Shown: positions 23,288-31,101, counted from the stretch's first letter. The stretch: 33,224 nucleotides of DNA from an uncultured Coriobacteriales bacterium (GCA_934646835.1 CAKUES010000020.1:1-33224); one strand, 5' to 3'. Notes: generated by a model not told the origin, from the letters alone. Program-made: numbers and translations.

Positions 23288-24037
23288 ATGCCAAACGAAC
23301 CCAGAAACAAAACCGGCAGAACACTTCGCCAACAGATAAAGGCAGCCGCAGACGCTACTGCGGCCGAGAAAGCTGCGCGCGAGGACAGGCGCGAGAGGCG
23401 TCGCGAGGGCGCTGATGCCAGTTCAAAGGCCGGCGCGAGGTCGTCGAGGCGCGAGCGCGGCGGCAAAGATGCCGCAGACGACTCCGCCAAGGGCACGAGT
23501 GCCGGCGCGAGCAAGCGCAGCGGCCGTCTCACGAAGCGCCATGCCAGCCAGGAGCAGCAAGACCAGCTGAAGAAGGAGCGCAAGCAAGAGCGCGAGGCCA
23601 ACAAGGAGAAGCTCGAGGGCTTCCATCCGATCAAGGCTGCCTTGGAGCTCTTTGGCAACATGGGCTTGGGCTATCGCATCCTTACTGGCTTCGTTGTCTT
23701 CGTCGTGGTCGTTTTCGCGGTGCTCTATCCGATTGGTTGCACCTATTACCAGGCGATGCGCCAGCAACAGCAGCTCGAGGCGGTGCTTGACGCCGTCAAT
23801 CAGCGCAATGACCAGATCGAGAACAAGAACAAGCAGCTCGAGACCAACGAGGGCATAGAGAACCAGGCCCGCGACGAGTACGGCTGGGTTAAAGACGGCG
23901 AGCATGCCACCGTCGTTACCAACAGCGATGACGATGGGGCGGGCGAGATGCCCTCTCAGGTTGACGAGACAAAAATCGAGCCGCCGCATACTTGGTATTA
24001 CGATATTCTCGACGTTGTCTTCCAATCCAAGATTTAG
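23288..24037 (+). CDS. Septum formation initiator, DivIC/FtsB family, with long N-terminal extension
   Basis: The protein has 249 residues. It has a 110-residue highly charged N-terminal part (Arg, Lys, Glu, Ala, Ser rich), one membrane helix at about 131-152, a coiled coil at about 155-187 (QQQQLEAVLDAVNQRNDQIENKNKQLE) and the family motif EGIENQARDEYGWVKDGEH at 188-206 (E-x-x-A-R-x-x-x-G-x-V-x-x-G-E). DivIC/FtsB acts with FtsQ/DivIB and FtsL in the divisome. Typical proteins have 90 to 130 residues, so the cytoplasmic extension is unusual. Position after eno is the conserved setting. The ribosome site of the ATG at 23288 is weak. The C-terminus HTWYYDILDVVFQSKI is unassigned. Confidence 0.9.
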   Translation: MPNEPRNKTGRTLRQQIKAAADATAAEKAAREDRRERRREGADASSKAGARSSRRERGGKDAADDSAKGTSAGASKRSGRLTKRHASQEQQDQLKKERKQEREANKEKLEGFHPIKAALELFGNMGLGYRILTGFVVFVVVVFAVLYPIGCTYYQAMRQQQQLEAVLDAVNQRNDQIENKNKQLETNEGIENQARDEYGWVKDGEHATVVTNSDDDGAGEMPSQVDETKIEPPHTWYYDILDVVFQSKI

Positions 24038-24050
24038 GATTGCTCATCAC

Positions 24051-24135
24051 GGGGGCGTGGTGGAATTGGCATACACAGTGGACTTAAAATCCACCGGCTT
24101 CGGTCTTGTGGGTTCGAACCCCACCGCCCCTACCA
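24051..24135 (+). tRNA. tRNA-Leu (anticodon UAA)
   Basis: An 85-nt class II tRNA with an encoded CCA. The acceptor stem GGGGGCG pairs with CGCCCCT (one G-U), the anticodon stem GTGGA/TCCAC holds the loop CTTAAAA with anticodon TAA, a long variable arm follows (GGCTTCGGTC region), and the T arm is GTGGGTTCGAACCCCAC. The discriminator base is A, as for leucine tRNAs. The segment AAAAGGC to GCCTTTCTT at about 24144-24172 can form a terminator hairpin. Confidence 0.95.
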
Positions 24136-24197
24136 CGTTAATCAAAAGGCTGCCGCTACGGTGGCCTTTCTTGTTTGGGGCCCGTGCGGGGTTCGAA
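24116..24197 (+). repeat. 82-bp repeat including tRNA-Leu 3' end, copy 1
   Basis: It covers the last 20 bases of tRNA-Leu(UAA), its terminator and 30 bases beyond. About 69 of 82 bases match 24287-24368. Confidence 0.7.
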
Positions 24198-24286
24198 CCC
24201 GAGGAGGGGTCAACGCGACCTATGGGAGCGTTGACGCGCGAGCGCCCCGCAGGGGCGCGAAGCGAATGCGCGCGCAGCGCGCCGCA
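24198..24286. other. Hairpin-rich spacer between the two tRNA-end repeats
   Basis: The 89 bases contain three successive inverted repeats: GTCAACGC with GCGTTGAC, GCGCCCC-GCA-GGGGCGC, and GCGCGC runs. No reading frame or tRNA body is seen. Confidence 0.5.
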
Positions 24287-24368
24287 GAACCCCACCGCCC
24301 CCACCACATTAATCAAAAGGCTGCCAACCCGGCGACCTTTCTTGTTTGAGACCCGTGTGAGGTTTGAA
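24287..24368 (+). repeat. 82-bp repeat including tRNA-Leu 3' end, copy 2
   Basis: Displaced partial copy, 171 bases downstream of copy 1. It has the T-stem end, acceptor 3' strand and CCA but no 5' half, so it is not a working tRNA. It may be an attachment-site scar or a decayed second tRNA-Leu. The stretch 24369-24607 holds only a TATAAAAT -10-like box at 24482 ahead of the next gene. Confidence 0.7.
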
Positions 24369-24607
24369 GACGTCTGCTGGTCATCTATTAACAGCTCCAA
24401 TCCACTATCAACATAGCGCCCTTATGTGTCTCCCACCTGCGCTTTTGCTGACAAAAGCGGGGTTTGGAAGGTGGCATTCTGCTATAAAATACCTACAAGG
24501 CAAAAGCATCGTTTGCCATACACATAATGATGCTGCTGCAGAGGGCTTGGGAGGGTCGTTTGCAGAAGCGCGTTAGGTCTGTAGCCAACCAAACAAGGGG
24601 GTTTGTT

Positions 24608-25009
24608 ATGTGTTTCCGTCCTGCAGCAGTTACGCTGGATCCCAATGCCAAGAACACCACGCCTGAGTACCGCGTTGCAGCAACCGCAACCGTCGATCTG
24701 CGCGAGCACATGGAGAAAGAGCCGCACAAGGTCATCACGGCTGACAACATCACTTGGGAAGTCGAGCGCGATGAAGACGGCCTGTATGTCGCCAAGGGCG
24801 ACCTGACCGTTCCCGTTGAGATGCGCTTCAAGCTCGACGAGGAGACAGGCGAGCTCATCAAGCAGCGTGTTTACGTCGACGGCACCAAGCGCTTCGACGT
24901 GCGCGAGCACAAGCCCAAGGACTTCGATCCGCTGGATGCTGTCGACGTCGACGGCGCTCGCGCCCAGGCAATCAACCGCTACAGCAAGAACATCTCTGGT
25001 GACAAGTAA
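24608..25009 (+). CDS. Conserved small protein, paralogue 1, function unknown
   Basis: From the ATG at 24608 (AAGGGG nearby upstream) the protein has 133 residues, beginning MCFRPAAV. It lacks a signal peptide and membrane helices. By hand count 64 of about 112 aligned residues match the next gene's product. Shared segments are PEYRVAA, EMR, ETGEL, KRFDVREH, FDPL and RYSKNIS. The alternation of hydrophobic and charged residues suggests a beta-rich cytoplasmic domain. I do not recognise the family. The first gene has an N-terminal Cys; the second has a different N-terminus (MPLFKRSAAEIFAG). A longer in-frame version from 24527 lacks support. Confidence 0.8.
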   Translation: MCFRPAAVTLDPNAKNTTPEYRVAATATVDLREHMEKEPHKVITADNITWEVERDEDGLYVAKGDLTVPVEMRFKLDEETGELIKQRVYVDGTKRFDVREHKPKDFDPLDAVDVDGARAQAINRYSKNISGDK

Positions 25010-25034
25010 GCCGCAACGGCAATCGCACGCAAGA

Positions 25035-25067
25035 AAACGCCGAGGTATCGTACCTCGGCGTTTATTT
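25035..25067 (+). terminator. Terminator between the two paralogues
   Basis: A perfect stem AAACGCCGAGGTA/TACCTCGGCGTTT with loop TCG is followed by ATTTGTG. It indicates that the two paralogues are separate transcription units; TATAAT at 25146-25151 may start the second. Confidence 0.88.
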
Positions 25068-25219
25068 GTGCTCCGAGGCTTTGCATGAAGCACTGACTGT
25101 CTCCTATCAACCTATAGAATTCCCCATCCGCTAATGGCATGTGTCTATAATTACCTGAAGTACAGTAGAATAGATGTGTTAGTAGTTTCTAAGGACGGTT
25201 TCAATTAAAGGGGGAGACC

Positions 25220-25624
25220 ATGCCTTTGTTCAAGCGCAGCGCCGCAGAGATCTTTGCCGGCAAATCCGAAGACCAGTCCGTTCCCGAGTACCGCGTTGCC
25301 GCGTGGGCTTCTTACGACCTCAAGAAGCACATGCGTGAGCAACCCTTCACCATCAACGTCCCCGAGGACATCGTGTGGACTGTTTCCCAGGTTGACGACG
25401 ATCTGTACGAGGCGCGTGGTGTCCTTAACCTACCCATCGAGATGCGACTGCGACTCAATCACGAGACGGGCGAGCTGACCAAGGACCGCGTTATCCTCAA
25501 CGGTGAGAAGCGCTTCGACGTTCGCGAGCACCGTTCCAAGGGCTTCGATCCGCTGTCTGCTGTCAACGTCGACGAGGCGCGCGTTCAGGCGTTCAGCCGC
25601 TACAGCAAGAACATCTCCGAGTAG
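25220..25624 (+). CDS. Conserved small protein, paralogue 2, function unknown
   Basis: The protein has 134 residues with AAGGGGGAG before the ATG at 25220. It is 57% identical (hand count) to the protein at 24608-25009 over about 112 residues, with the most conserved part at the C-terminal half (KRFDVREH to RYSKNIS). The N-terminal 20 residues differ. It has its own upstream TATAAT-like box and its own terminator-like hairpin (25648-25684), so the duplicates could be expressed under different conditions. Confidence 0.8.
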   Translation: MPLFKRSAAEIFAGKSEDQSVPEYRVAAWASYDLKKHMREQPFTINVPEDIVWTVSQVDDDLYEARGVLNLPIEMRLRLNHETGELTKDRVILNGEKRFDVREHRSKGFDPLSAVNVDEARVQAFSRYSKNISE

Positions 25625-25647
25625 CGTTCTGCTGCAGGGACTATTGG

Positions 25648-25684
25648 GCGCCCCGGCTTGCCACAAGGCGAGTCGGGGCGCTTT
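25648..25684 (+). terminator. Probable terminator after paralogue 2
   Basis: GCGCCCCGGCT (25648-25658) pairs with AGTCGGGGCGC (25671-25681) with one G-U; only TTT follows. Confidence 0.6.
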
Positions 25685-25771
25685 GCCTTGCGGCTAACTG
25701 TTCGCTCTCGGTCGCTTTCCGGCGCGCAGGCAAGCGTCGCCGTGCCCCTTAAACCTTTCTTAATCCTGTGC

Positions 25772-25816
25772 TAACTCTGGGGAGTTAGGCTATCTGTCAC
25801 AGGGGTGGTCTATACT
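25772..25816 (+). promoter_or_regulatory. Putative operator and promoter of the surface-protein gene
   Basis: A 16-base palindrome TAACTCTGGGGAGTTA (25772-25787) lies 23 bases before TATACT (25811-25816), a good -10 box. The palindrome would overlap or adjoin the -35 region, as repressor sites do. No regulator can be named. Confidence 0.4.
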
Positions 25817-25851
25817 TCAGACAAGAATGCTTCCCCAAGGTGGTGACACTG

Positions 25852-28038
25852 TTGACTATCTCTTCCCCCATTATCGATAAAGCATGCAAGCTGGCCGTTG
25901 CCGGTGCCTTGTTCGCGCTGCCTCTCGGGCCCTTCGCCTGGAGCCAGGCATGGGCGTCGGCCGATAGCGGCTCTGCGGCCGCCGTCGCGGATGACGCGTC
26001 GCAAAGCACTTGGAGCTATGAGCTCCCAAGCCGCGTGGCGCTCAACCAGTCGCTCAACATCAAGGTCAAGATCCCCATCCCGTCGGCAGAGGGCACGGGC
26101 TCACAGACTTCGGGTTCCTCGCTTTCTGCGGAGCGCGCATATGCGCTCACCTTGCAGTACGAGACCTACGGTGTGCCTGACGAATACAACAGCATCGATT
26201 CCACGCAGGCGGCAAAGAGCGACGGCTACTACGTGGCGACTTTCTCTACCCAAGCGCTGTCCACTGCTGGCGGCGGCTGGGCACAACAAGGACAGACGAG
26301 GTTCAGGATCCTCATCAACGACGGTTCTCAGACGGTTGAGAAGATCTTCTACACCTACATCGAGCCTGCATCGCGCACGGTTACCTTCAACAGCGCTGTC
26401 GCATCGGACGATATCGACCAGCCCAAGCTCGACGTGAAGAGCATCGAGGCGACGTATGGGCGTGCGTACTCTTACGACCCGACGGGCACGGCAGGGGCTG
26501 CGCGCACGCTGCCTACCCCGACGCGCGTCAACTACGACTTCGACGGCTGGTACACCTACTACAACGCAAAGACCGGCGCCTACAGCGGCAAGGTGACAGA
26601 CGACACCGTCTTTACCGGCACTTCCTCCACGACGCTTTATGCCAAGTGGGTGGGCAAGCGCTACGAGGTGCTGTTGCTCGGCGATTCTCGCAAGGACAAC
26701 CGTCAGGGCCACATCGACGTCAGGAGCATCTACGTCACCTACGGACAGACCTACGCGGAGCTTGCGCAGGTGACGGGAACGGGCGAGGGCAAGTACCCGG
26801 AGCTGCGCGGCTGGACCGACTACGACGGCAATGCGGTCAAGCCCACCGACAAGGTCGTCGACAAAGACCCCGACCACAGGATCTGGACCTATGGCACCCA
26901 GCTAGTCTACGCCGTCTGGGGCGAGGCGCGCGAGTCCATCGACGACGCGGTGATCAGCGGCGTTGAGACAAGCTATCCCTACAAGGGCAAGGAGATCACG
27001 CTCCCCAACATCAAGGTCACGCTGCCGCAGCTTACGGATGACAAGGGCAATGTGACGCGTCCGGAGAAGACCCTCGTTGCAGGCAGGGACTATACGGTCG
27101 AGTACAAAGACAACGTGGAGATGACCACCACGGACAAGAAAGCGACCTTTGTTGTTACCGGTGCAGGCAAGTTCAAGGGCTCCGTTTCTGGCAGCTTCGA
27201 CATCGGGATGGGCGCGCCGTACTTCCAGGTTGGCAAGCAAGACGCCGACAACGGCGCGAGCTTCGACTTCAGCTTCAGCGGGTCTGGCACGACGACCATC
27301 AGCAGCAAGCTGATCACAGACTCCAAGGACAAGGTCTCCTACAGCATCGTTGCGAGCGATGAGGATAGGGGCGCTGTGTCGATCGACGAAAATGGTGTCA
27401 TCACTGCCACGCGCCCCGTGGACAACGTCAAGGTAGTCGCAACGGCCATCAAGGGCACTAAGTACGATGCGACGCCGGCAGACGGCACGTTCTTTATCCT
27501 CAATGTGAAGGCTTCGCCGATTAACAAGATGACGATCACCGCGTCGGCCAAGAGCTTGGTTTACAGCGGCAAGAAGCAGTCTCCGAGCATCACGGTCAAG
27601 GACCTCGCGGGCAATGTGCTCAAAAAGGACGTCGATTACAAGGTCGCGTTCAGGGACGACTGCAAGAGGGTCGGAGCGCACAAAGTGAGGGTCACCGGTC
27701 TCAACGGCTACAACAGCTATTCTGACGTGAGCTTCACCATCGTCCCCAAGGCCCCGGGCAAGGTGAAGGCCAAGCGCTACGGTGCCACCAAGAGCAAGGG
27801 CAAGAAGTACGGCCTGTATACCCTGAGCTGGAGCAAGGTCTCCGGCGCAGACAAGTACCAGGTGTACCGCACGGTCTCCTCTAAGACGGCCAAGTCGACC
27901 TTTAGCGCCAAGACGCTCTCTAAGAAGTTTGGCTGGGAGAAGGGCAAGAAGGTCACCGTCAAGGTGAGGGCCGTCCAGAAGGTTGGCAAGAAGAGCTACT
28001 ACAGCGCCTGGAAGACCATCACTGTCAAGGCGAAGTAG
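25852..28038 (+). CDS. Large secreted multi-domain repeat protein
   Basis: The protein has about 728 residues. TTG at 25852 is favoured because AAGGTGG lies eight bases upstream; GTG at 25840 would add four residues. A signal peptide ends near AWASA. InlB B-repeat (Flg_new) domains follow, seen as TRVNYDFDGWYTYYNAKTGAYSG with TLYAKWV and a second as YPELRGWTDYDGN with LVYAVWG. Next are beta domains with Y-x-G-x-x-I-x-x-P and VDYKVAFRDDCKRVGAHKVRVTG (YDG/MBG-like), a BIG2-like part (GAVSIDENGVITATRP), and a fibronectin-like C-terminus (LSWSKVSGADKYQVYRTV). No LPXTG or anchor is present; it ends in basic repeats. It is likely an adhesin-like surface or secreted protein. Confidence 0.85.
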   Translation: MTISSPIIDKACKLAVAGALFALPLGPFAWSQAWASADSGSAAAVADDASQSTWSYELPSRVALNQSLNIKVKIPIPSAEGTGSQTSGSSLSAERAYALTLQYETYGVPDEYNSIDSTQAAKSDGYYVATFSTQALSTAGGGWAQQGQTRFRILINDGSQTVEKIFYTYIEPASRTVTFNSAVASDDIDQPKLDVKSIEATYGRAYSYDPTGTAGAARTLPTPTRVNYDFDGWYTYYNAKTGAYSGKVTDDTVFTGTSSTTLYAKWVGKRYEVLLLGDSRKDNRQGHIDVRSIYVTYGQTYAELAQVTGTGEGKYPELRGWTDYDGNAVKPTDKVVDKDPDHRIWTYGTQLVYAVWGEARESIDDAVISGVETSYPYKGKEITLPNIKVTLPQLTDDKGNVTRPEKTLVAGRDYTVEYKDNVEMTTTDKKATFVVTGAGKFKGSVSGSFDIGMGAPYFQVGKQDADNGASFDFSFSGSGTTTISSKLITDSKDKVSYSIVASDEDRGAVSIDENGVITATRPVDNVKVVATAIKGTKYDATPADGTFFILNVKASPINKMTITASAKSLVYSGKKQSPSITVKDLAGNVLKKDVDYKVAFRDDCKRVGAHKVRVTGLNGYNSYSDVSFTIVPKAPGKVKAKRYGATKSKGKKYGLYTLSWSKVSGADKYQVYRTVSSKTAKSTFSAKTLSKKFGWEKGKKVTVKVRAVQKVGKKSYYSAWKTITVKAK

Positions 28039-28059
28039 GGCGCTTGGCTGCATATGCGC

Positions 28060-28091
28060 AAGGGGAGGGGCCGTGGGTCCCTCCCCTTTTT
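28060..28091 (+). terminator. Terminator of the surface-protein gene
   Basis: AAGGGGAGGG (28060-28069) pairs with CCCTCCCCTT (28079-28088), followed by TTT. Confidence 0.85.
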
Positions 28092-28136
28092 CTATGTGTC
28101 CCATTTGGGGTGTTCGCTGGCTCGCTGGCACCTGAT

Positions 28137-28161
28137 GGCGCCGACTTCGTCTGGCGCCTAC
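28137..28161 (-). repeat. Dispersed hairpin repeat R2, minus-strand copy
   Basis: Reverse-complement match to the R2 cores at 9507, 12219 and 12419. The gap 28039-28441 holds this, a 13-bp-arm hairpin and repeat R1, with no supported gene. Confidence 0.7.
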
Positions 28162-28221
28162 GTGGAGCCGCGGCCCAACGTCGCTGACGCAAGTCGCGTT
28201 GTCCCTTGCGGTGATGGGGCG

Positions 28222-28254
28222 TGACACACATTGTGCCAGTGACATTGTGTGTCA
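28222..28254. repeat. 13-bp-arm inverted repeat
   Basis: TGACACACATTGT (28222-28234) and ACATTGTGTGTCA (28242-28254) pair at 12 of 13 positions with a 7-base spacer. Could be a protein-binding site or part of a repeat; function is unknown. Confidence 0.55.
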
Positions 28255-28340
28255 TCGGCCCCACCGTGGCAAGGATCAGTTGGCATTTGCGTCAGCGCCA
28301 ATGCAGCGCTGTCGGGTGTCGGCATCCCCTGGGGAACGCT

Positions 28341-28436
28341 GATTAAAGCGAATGCCCGCTGCATGCGATTGACAAAACCACTGGTTACGTAGGGGAGGGA
28401 CCCTGTCCCTCCCCATAAGCCTTGCATTAATCAGCG
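28341..28436. repeat. Dispersed repeat R1, 96-bp copy B
   Basis: About 80 of 96 bases match 6705-6800. It is bounded by the outer inverted repeat CGCTGATTA (28337-28345) and TAATCAGCG (28428-28436) and has the stem-loop core with GTCCCTCCCC. It ends six bases before the stop of the TIR gene and may serve as its transcript end. Confidence 0.75.
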
Positions 28437-28441
28437 CAACC

Positions 28442-29542
28442 CTAGAAGTCGTCGATGATGGGGGCGTCGCCGCTGGGCTTGCCGGGCGTCGACGGGGTCG
28501 AAGGCGTTGACGGCGTTGAAGGCTGCGTCGAGCTGCCGCTGCCGCTGGTGCTCGGCGTGCTCGTCTCCTTTTTTACGTAGTAGAAGGTAACGACGTTATC
28601 GCCGGGGTTCTTTGCAATCGTCAGCTTAACGGACTTGTCGCCTTGGAGCGTGTAGCCCTTGATCGAGGGTGCGGTGAGCTTGACGGTGCTGCCAACAGCG
28701 ACCTTGTCCTCCTCGACCTCTGCGCGCAGCTCCTTCTTGCTGCCTTTGACGAGGTAGCGCACGGTGTAGCTCGAGTACTTCTCGGCCTCTTCTGCCTGGC
28801 GCTGCTGCTCCTCGAGGGCGGCCTTCTGCTCTGCCTCGATGCGTGCCTGCTCCTCTTGGGCGGCCTTGTTCTGGCTGTATGCGTAGATACCGGCGCCTGC
28901 GCCAAGCGCGACGCACAAAGCGACGATGGCGCCGATTGCCATCCCCTTGCTGCTCTTCTTGGCGGGCTTTCTCGTACCGCTTTGGGGATCGGGGTCTGCT
29001 GCGTTGACAAGATTGCGGCGGGTGGCGGGGCCGATGACGCCGAGCTTGCGCTCGAGCTTGGTGCCCGCATAGCCCATCTCGATCTGGTTCTCGAGTGCGG
29101 CGGCGATGAACTTGACGATGAGCTCCTCGCCGTTTTGCTCGGTGAGGAAGGACTCGTAGCCGCGCAGTTCGCGCGGGAGCATGTTGGGGTCGAGTCCGGA
29201 GGTGAAGCTCACGAGCGTGCCGTCGCTCTTGCGGCCGGTGAGCAGGTCGTCGTGGAAGCTGCCCCACTCGTACTTGACCCAAGGGCTCAAGATGTTGTCG
29301 AGGGAGGTGCCGACGACCACGAGCGCCCTGGCGGCGTCGAGGGCGTCGTTGATGGCGTCCTTGTAGACGCTCTGCCCCATGCGCGTGAGGCTCAAGGTGC
29401 TGCAAAACGCGCTGATGCCCTGCTCCTCGAGCTTGTCATGGAGGGCGAAGGCCATCTCTGCATCGCGGGTGCGCTCGCCGTTGGCGTCCGAGTTCTTGTA
29501 GCTGATGAAGACATCGAACGTGCGGTTGTCTGCCGGATTCAT
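28442..29542 (-). CDS. Membrane-anchored TIR-domain protein with external MucBP-like domain
   Basis: The protein has 366 residues. An N-terminal TIR domain (about 8-150) shows FDVFISYKNSDA (box 1), a hydrophobic strand ALVVVGTS, and WVKYEW with Glu92 at the position of the catalytic Glu of NAD-cleaving TIR domains. A basic stretch (RKPAKKSSKG) precedes one membrane helix at about 201-222. A Gln/Glu/Ala-rich coiled coil (226-255), a MucBP-like domain (about 258-325: YTVRYLVKG, VAVGSTVKLT, KGYTL, VTFYYVK) and a Ser/Thr/Pro tail follow. TIR inside and MucBP outside suggest a surface sensor with a cytoplasmic signalling or NADase output. It diverges from the FHA-kinase operon. SD-like GAGGGGG precedes the ATG at 29542; TACAAT (29589-29594, minus strand) may be its -10. 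Confidence 0.88.
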   Translation of the reverse strand: MNPADNRTFDVFISYKNSDANGERTRDAEMAFALHDKLEEQGISAFCSTLSLTRMGQSVYKDAINDALDAARALVVVGTSLDNILSPWVKYEWGSFHDDLLTGRKSDGTLVSFTSGLDPNMLPRELRGYESFLTEQNGEELIVKFIAAALENQIEMGYAGTKLERKLGVIGPATRRNLVNAADPDPQSGTRKPAKKSSKGMAIGAIVALCVALGAGAGIYAYSQNKAAQEEQARIEAEQKAALEEQQRQAEEAEKYSSYTVRYLVKGSKKELRAEVEEDKVAVGSTVKLTAPSIKGYTLQGDKSVKLTIAKNPGDNVVTFYYVKKETSTPSTSGSGSSTQPSTPSTPSTPSTPGKPSGDAPIIDDF

Positions 29543-29733
29543 GGAAAGCCCCCTCTCTGCATCTTGCCCTTAAAAAGCCTATCAACCTATTGTAGCAATG
29601 CTTGCGCAACAAGCGCTGTGTGCGCCCTATGGAGGTGCGCTAAAATCGATGGAATGCAGTGGGCGCAATGCTCGGCCTTGGCCGAGCATTGGCCGTCCGT
29701 TGAAATACATGTTCTGTTTGAAAGCGAGACCCT
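29543..29733. promoter_or_regulatory. Divergent promoter region with a perfect 24-bp palindrome
   Basis: The 191-base gap separates the TIR gene from the FHA-kinase operon. It has -10-like boxes for each direction (TACAAT on the minus strand at 29589-29594; TAAAAT on the plus strand at 29641-29646). The palindrome AATGCTCGGCC-TT-GGCCGAGCATT at 29667-29690 has perfect 11-bp arms and lies 44 bases before the FHA start, in its leader. It could be an operator or an RNA hairpin. Confidence 0.5.
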
Positions 29734-31092
29734 ATGAGTACACCGATTCTGGTTCTTCGCAACAAGATCTACGAGTACCGCGACCTCAACTCCACCAAGA
29801 TGAAGGACGTTGACCGCTGGCTCTTCAACATCAACATGCTCACGCGCCAGATCGACCGCGAGTTCCCGGAGAGCATCGCCTTGCCGGTCTACGAGAAGAT
29901 CACGCGCGACTGGAGCGACAACACCGCCCTGCGCCTCAACGAGAAGAGCACGGCAGAAGCCCTCGAGATCTTCGAGAAGTTCAGCCCGCCGTGCTTTGAC
30001 AAGGGCTTGGCCTCGCTCAAGGAGATCAAACCCTCCGACAAGCGCGTGAAAGACGAGTACAGCCAGGTCGTAAAGCTCGCTGAGGAGACGAACAGCTTTT
30101 ACAAGGGCATCTCGAGCCTCTACGGCCAGGGCATGACGGCATATCGAGAGCTGCTGCCGCTGTGGATCGTCAAGGGCGCCTCGCCGCTGTACACCCTGAA
30201 GCTGTGGGAGGACGAGGAGAAGGTGCTCGCCGTGGGCGACGCCCTCTACCAGGAGTTCTTGGCTGCCGGTTATCACCGCGAGGTCTGTGAGCGTTTCAAC
30301 GAGCTCGTCTACAGCTGTTACAACTCCTTTGCCTCCAAGTTCGAGAATGCGACGCCGGAGCAGCTTGCCCACGCTGACGAGCTGTCGAAGATGCCGATCG
30401 GAGAGCTCTACAAACTCAAGCACGCACAGGGCTACCGCGCCATGCCCGTCTGGCTTGAGGCCAAGGAGCAGCTTATCTGGAACCTTGTCGCCTGCGCGCT
30501 CTACGGTCCGGAAAACGCCCGTCCTCAGTACTTCTCCCATACCGAGGTCGCCGTCTCGACCGACTCGCTCAACGCCCTCATCGCTGATCCGCGCCTGCGC
30601 CAGGGCAGCGGCAGCGCTGTGCTCACCCGCATCTTGGAGAGCGGCTCGACCGACGTCGTGGCGACGATTCAGCTTGGCCGCGAGGGCGATGCCCCGCTCG
30701 AGGACGCGCTGCTTATGGTGCTCGGCCGCGAGTTCCAGGGAACGCCTTCCCCTGACGAGCTGAGCGACGTGCCGGAGTACGTCGTGCAGCATGCGTCCGA
30801 GGAGGACCACCGCCATCACTACGCGACGCTGCTCGATGCGGACAGCGCGCGCCATCTGGGCGTCTACCTCATCGACGGCCAGGTGCTCCTCATCGACCTC
30901 GGCTCCAAGAACGGCACCTTCATCCGCCGCGGCAGGGGTACGGGCGAGCGCTACCTCGTCATGCCCGGCCGCAATCCCGGTCTGGTCGATGCCTTCAAGG
31001 CACGCGGCTACAGCTTCGAGATCGCGACGCGCGTCGTCGCCATGCGCGGCGACCAGGTGTTTTTGGGCGCTTCGCAGTTCGAGCTGCTGTAG
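29734..31092 (+). CDS. FHA-domain protein with a novel helical N-terminal region
   Basis: The protein has 452 residues. The first 310 or so are mostly helical, with no recognised family (segments such as FKGISSLYGQGMTAYRELLPLWIVKGASPLY). The C-terminal 110 residues form an FHA domain with LGVYLIDGQVLLIDLGSKNGTFIRRG at about 377-400 (G-S-K-N-G-T-F at 390-396) and a closing strand RVVAMRGDQVFLGASQFELL. FHA domains bind phosphothreonine peptides. The stop codon overlaps the AGGAGG of the next gene, a kinase-like protein, so the two are translated together. The natural guess is that it reads marks made by that kinase. No signal peptide or membrane helix is seen. The start ATG at 29734 has a weak ribosome site. 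Confidence 0.85.
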   Translation: MSTPILVLRNKIYEYRDLNSTKMKDVDRWLFNINMLTRQIDREFPESIALPVYEKITRDWSDNTALRLNEKSTAEALEIFEKFSPPCFDKGLASLKEIKPSDKRVKDEYSQVVKLAEETNSFYKGISSLYGQGMTAYRELLPLWIVKGASPLYTLKLWEDEEKVLAVGDALYQEFLAAGYHREVCERFNELVYSCYNSFASKFENATPEQLAHADELSKMPIGELYKLKHAQGYRAMPVWLEAKEQLIWNLVACALYGPENARPQYFSHTEVAVSTDSLNALIADPRLRQGSGSAVLTRILESGSTDVVATIQLGREGDAPLEDALLMVLGREFQGTPSPDELSDVPEYVVQHASEEDHRHHYATLLDADSARHLGVYLIDGQVLLIDLGSKNGTFIRRGRGTGERYLVMPGRNPGLVDAFKARGYSFEIATRVVAMRGDQVFLGASQFELL

Positions 31093-31101
31093 GAGGTGCG
31101 C

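Noticed and set aside
25852..28038. Sortase anchoring of the large surface protein
   Set aside because: No LPXTG-like motif or C-terminal hydrophobic helix; the protein ends in basic residues.
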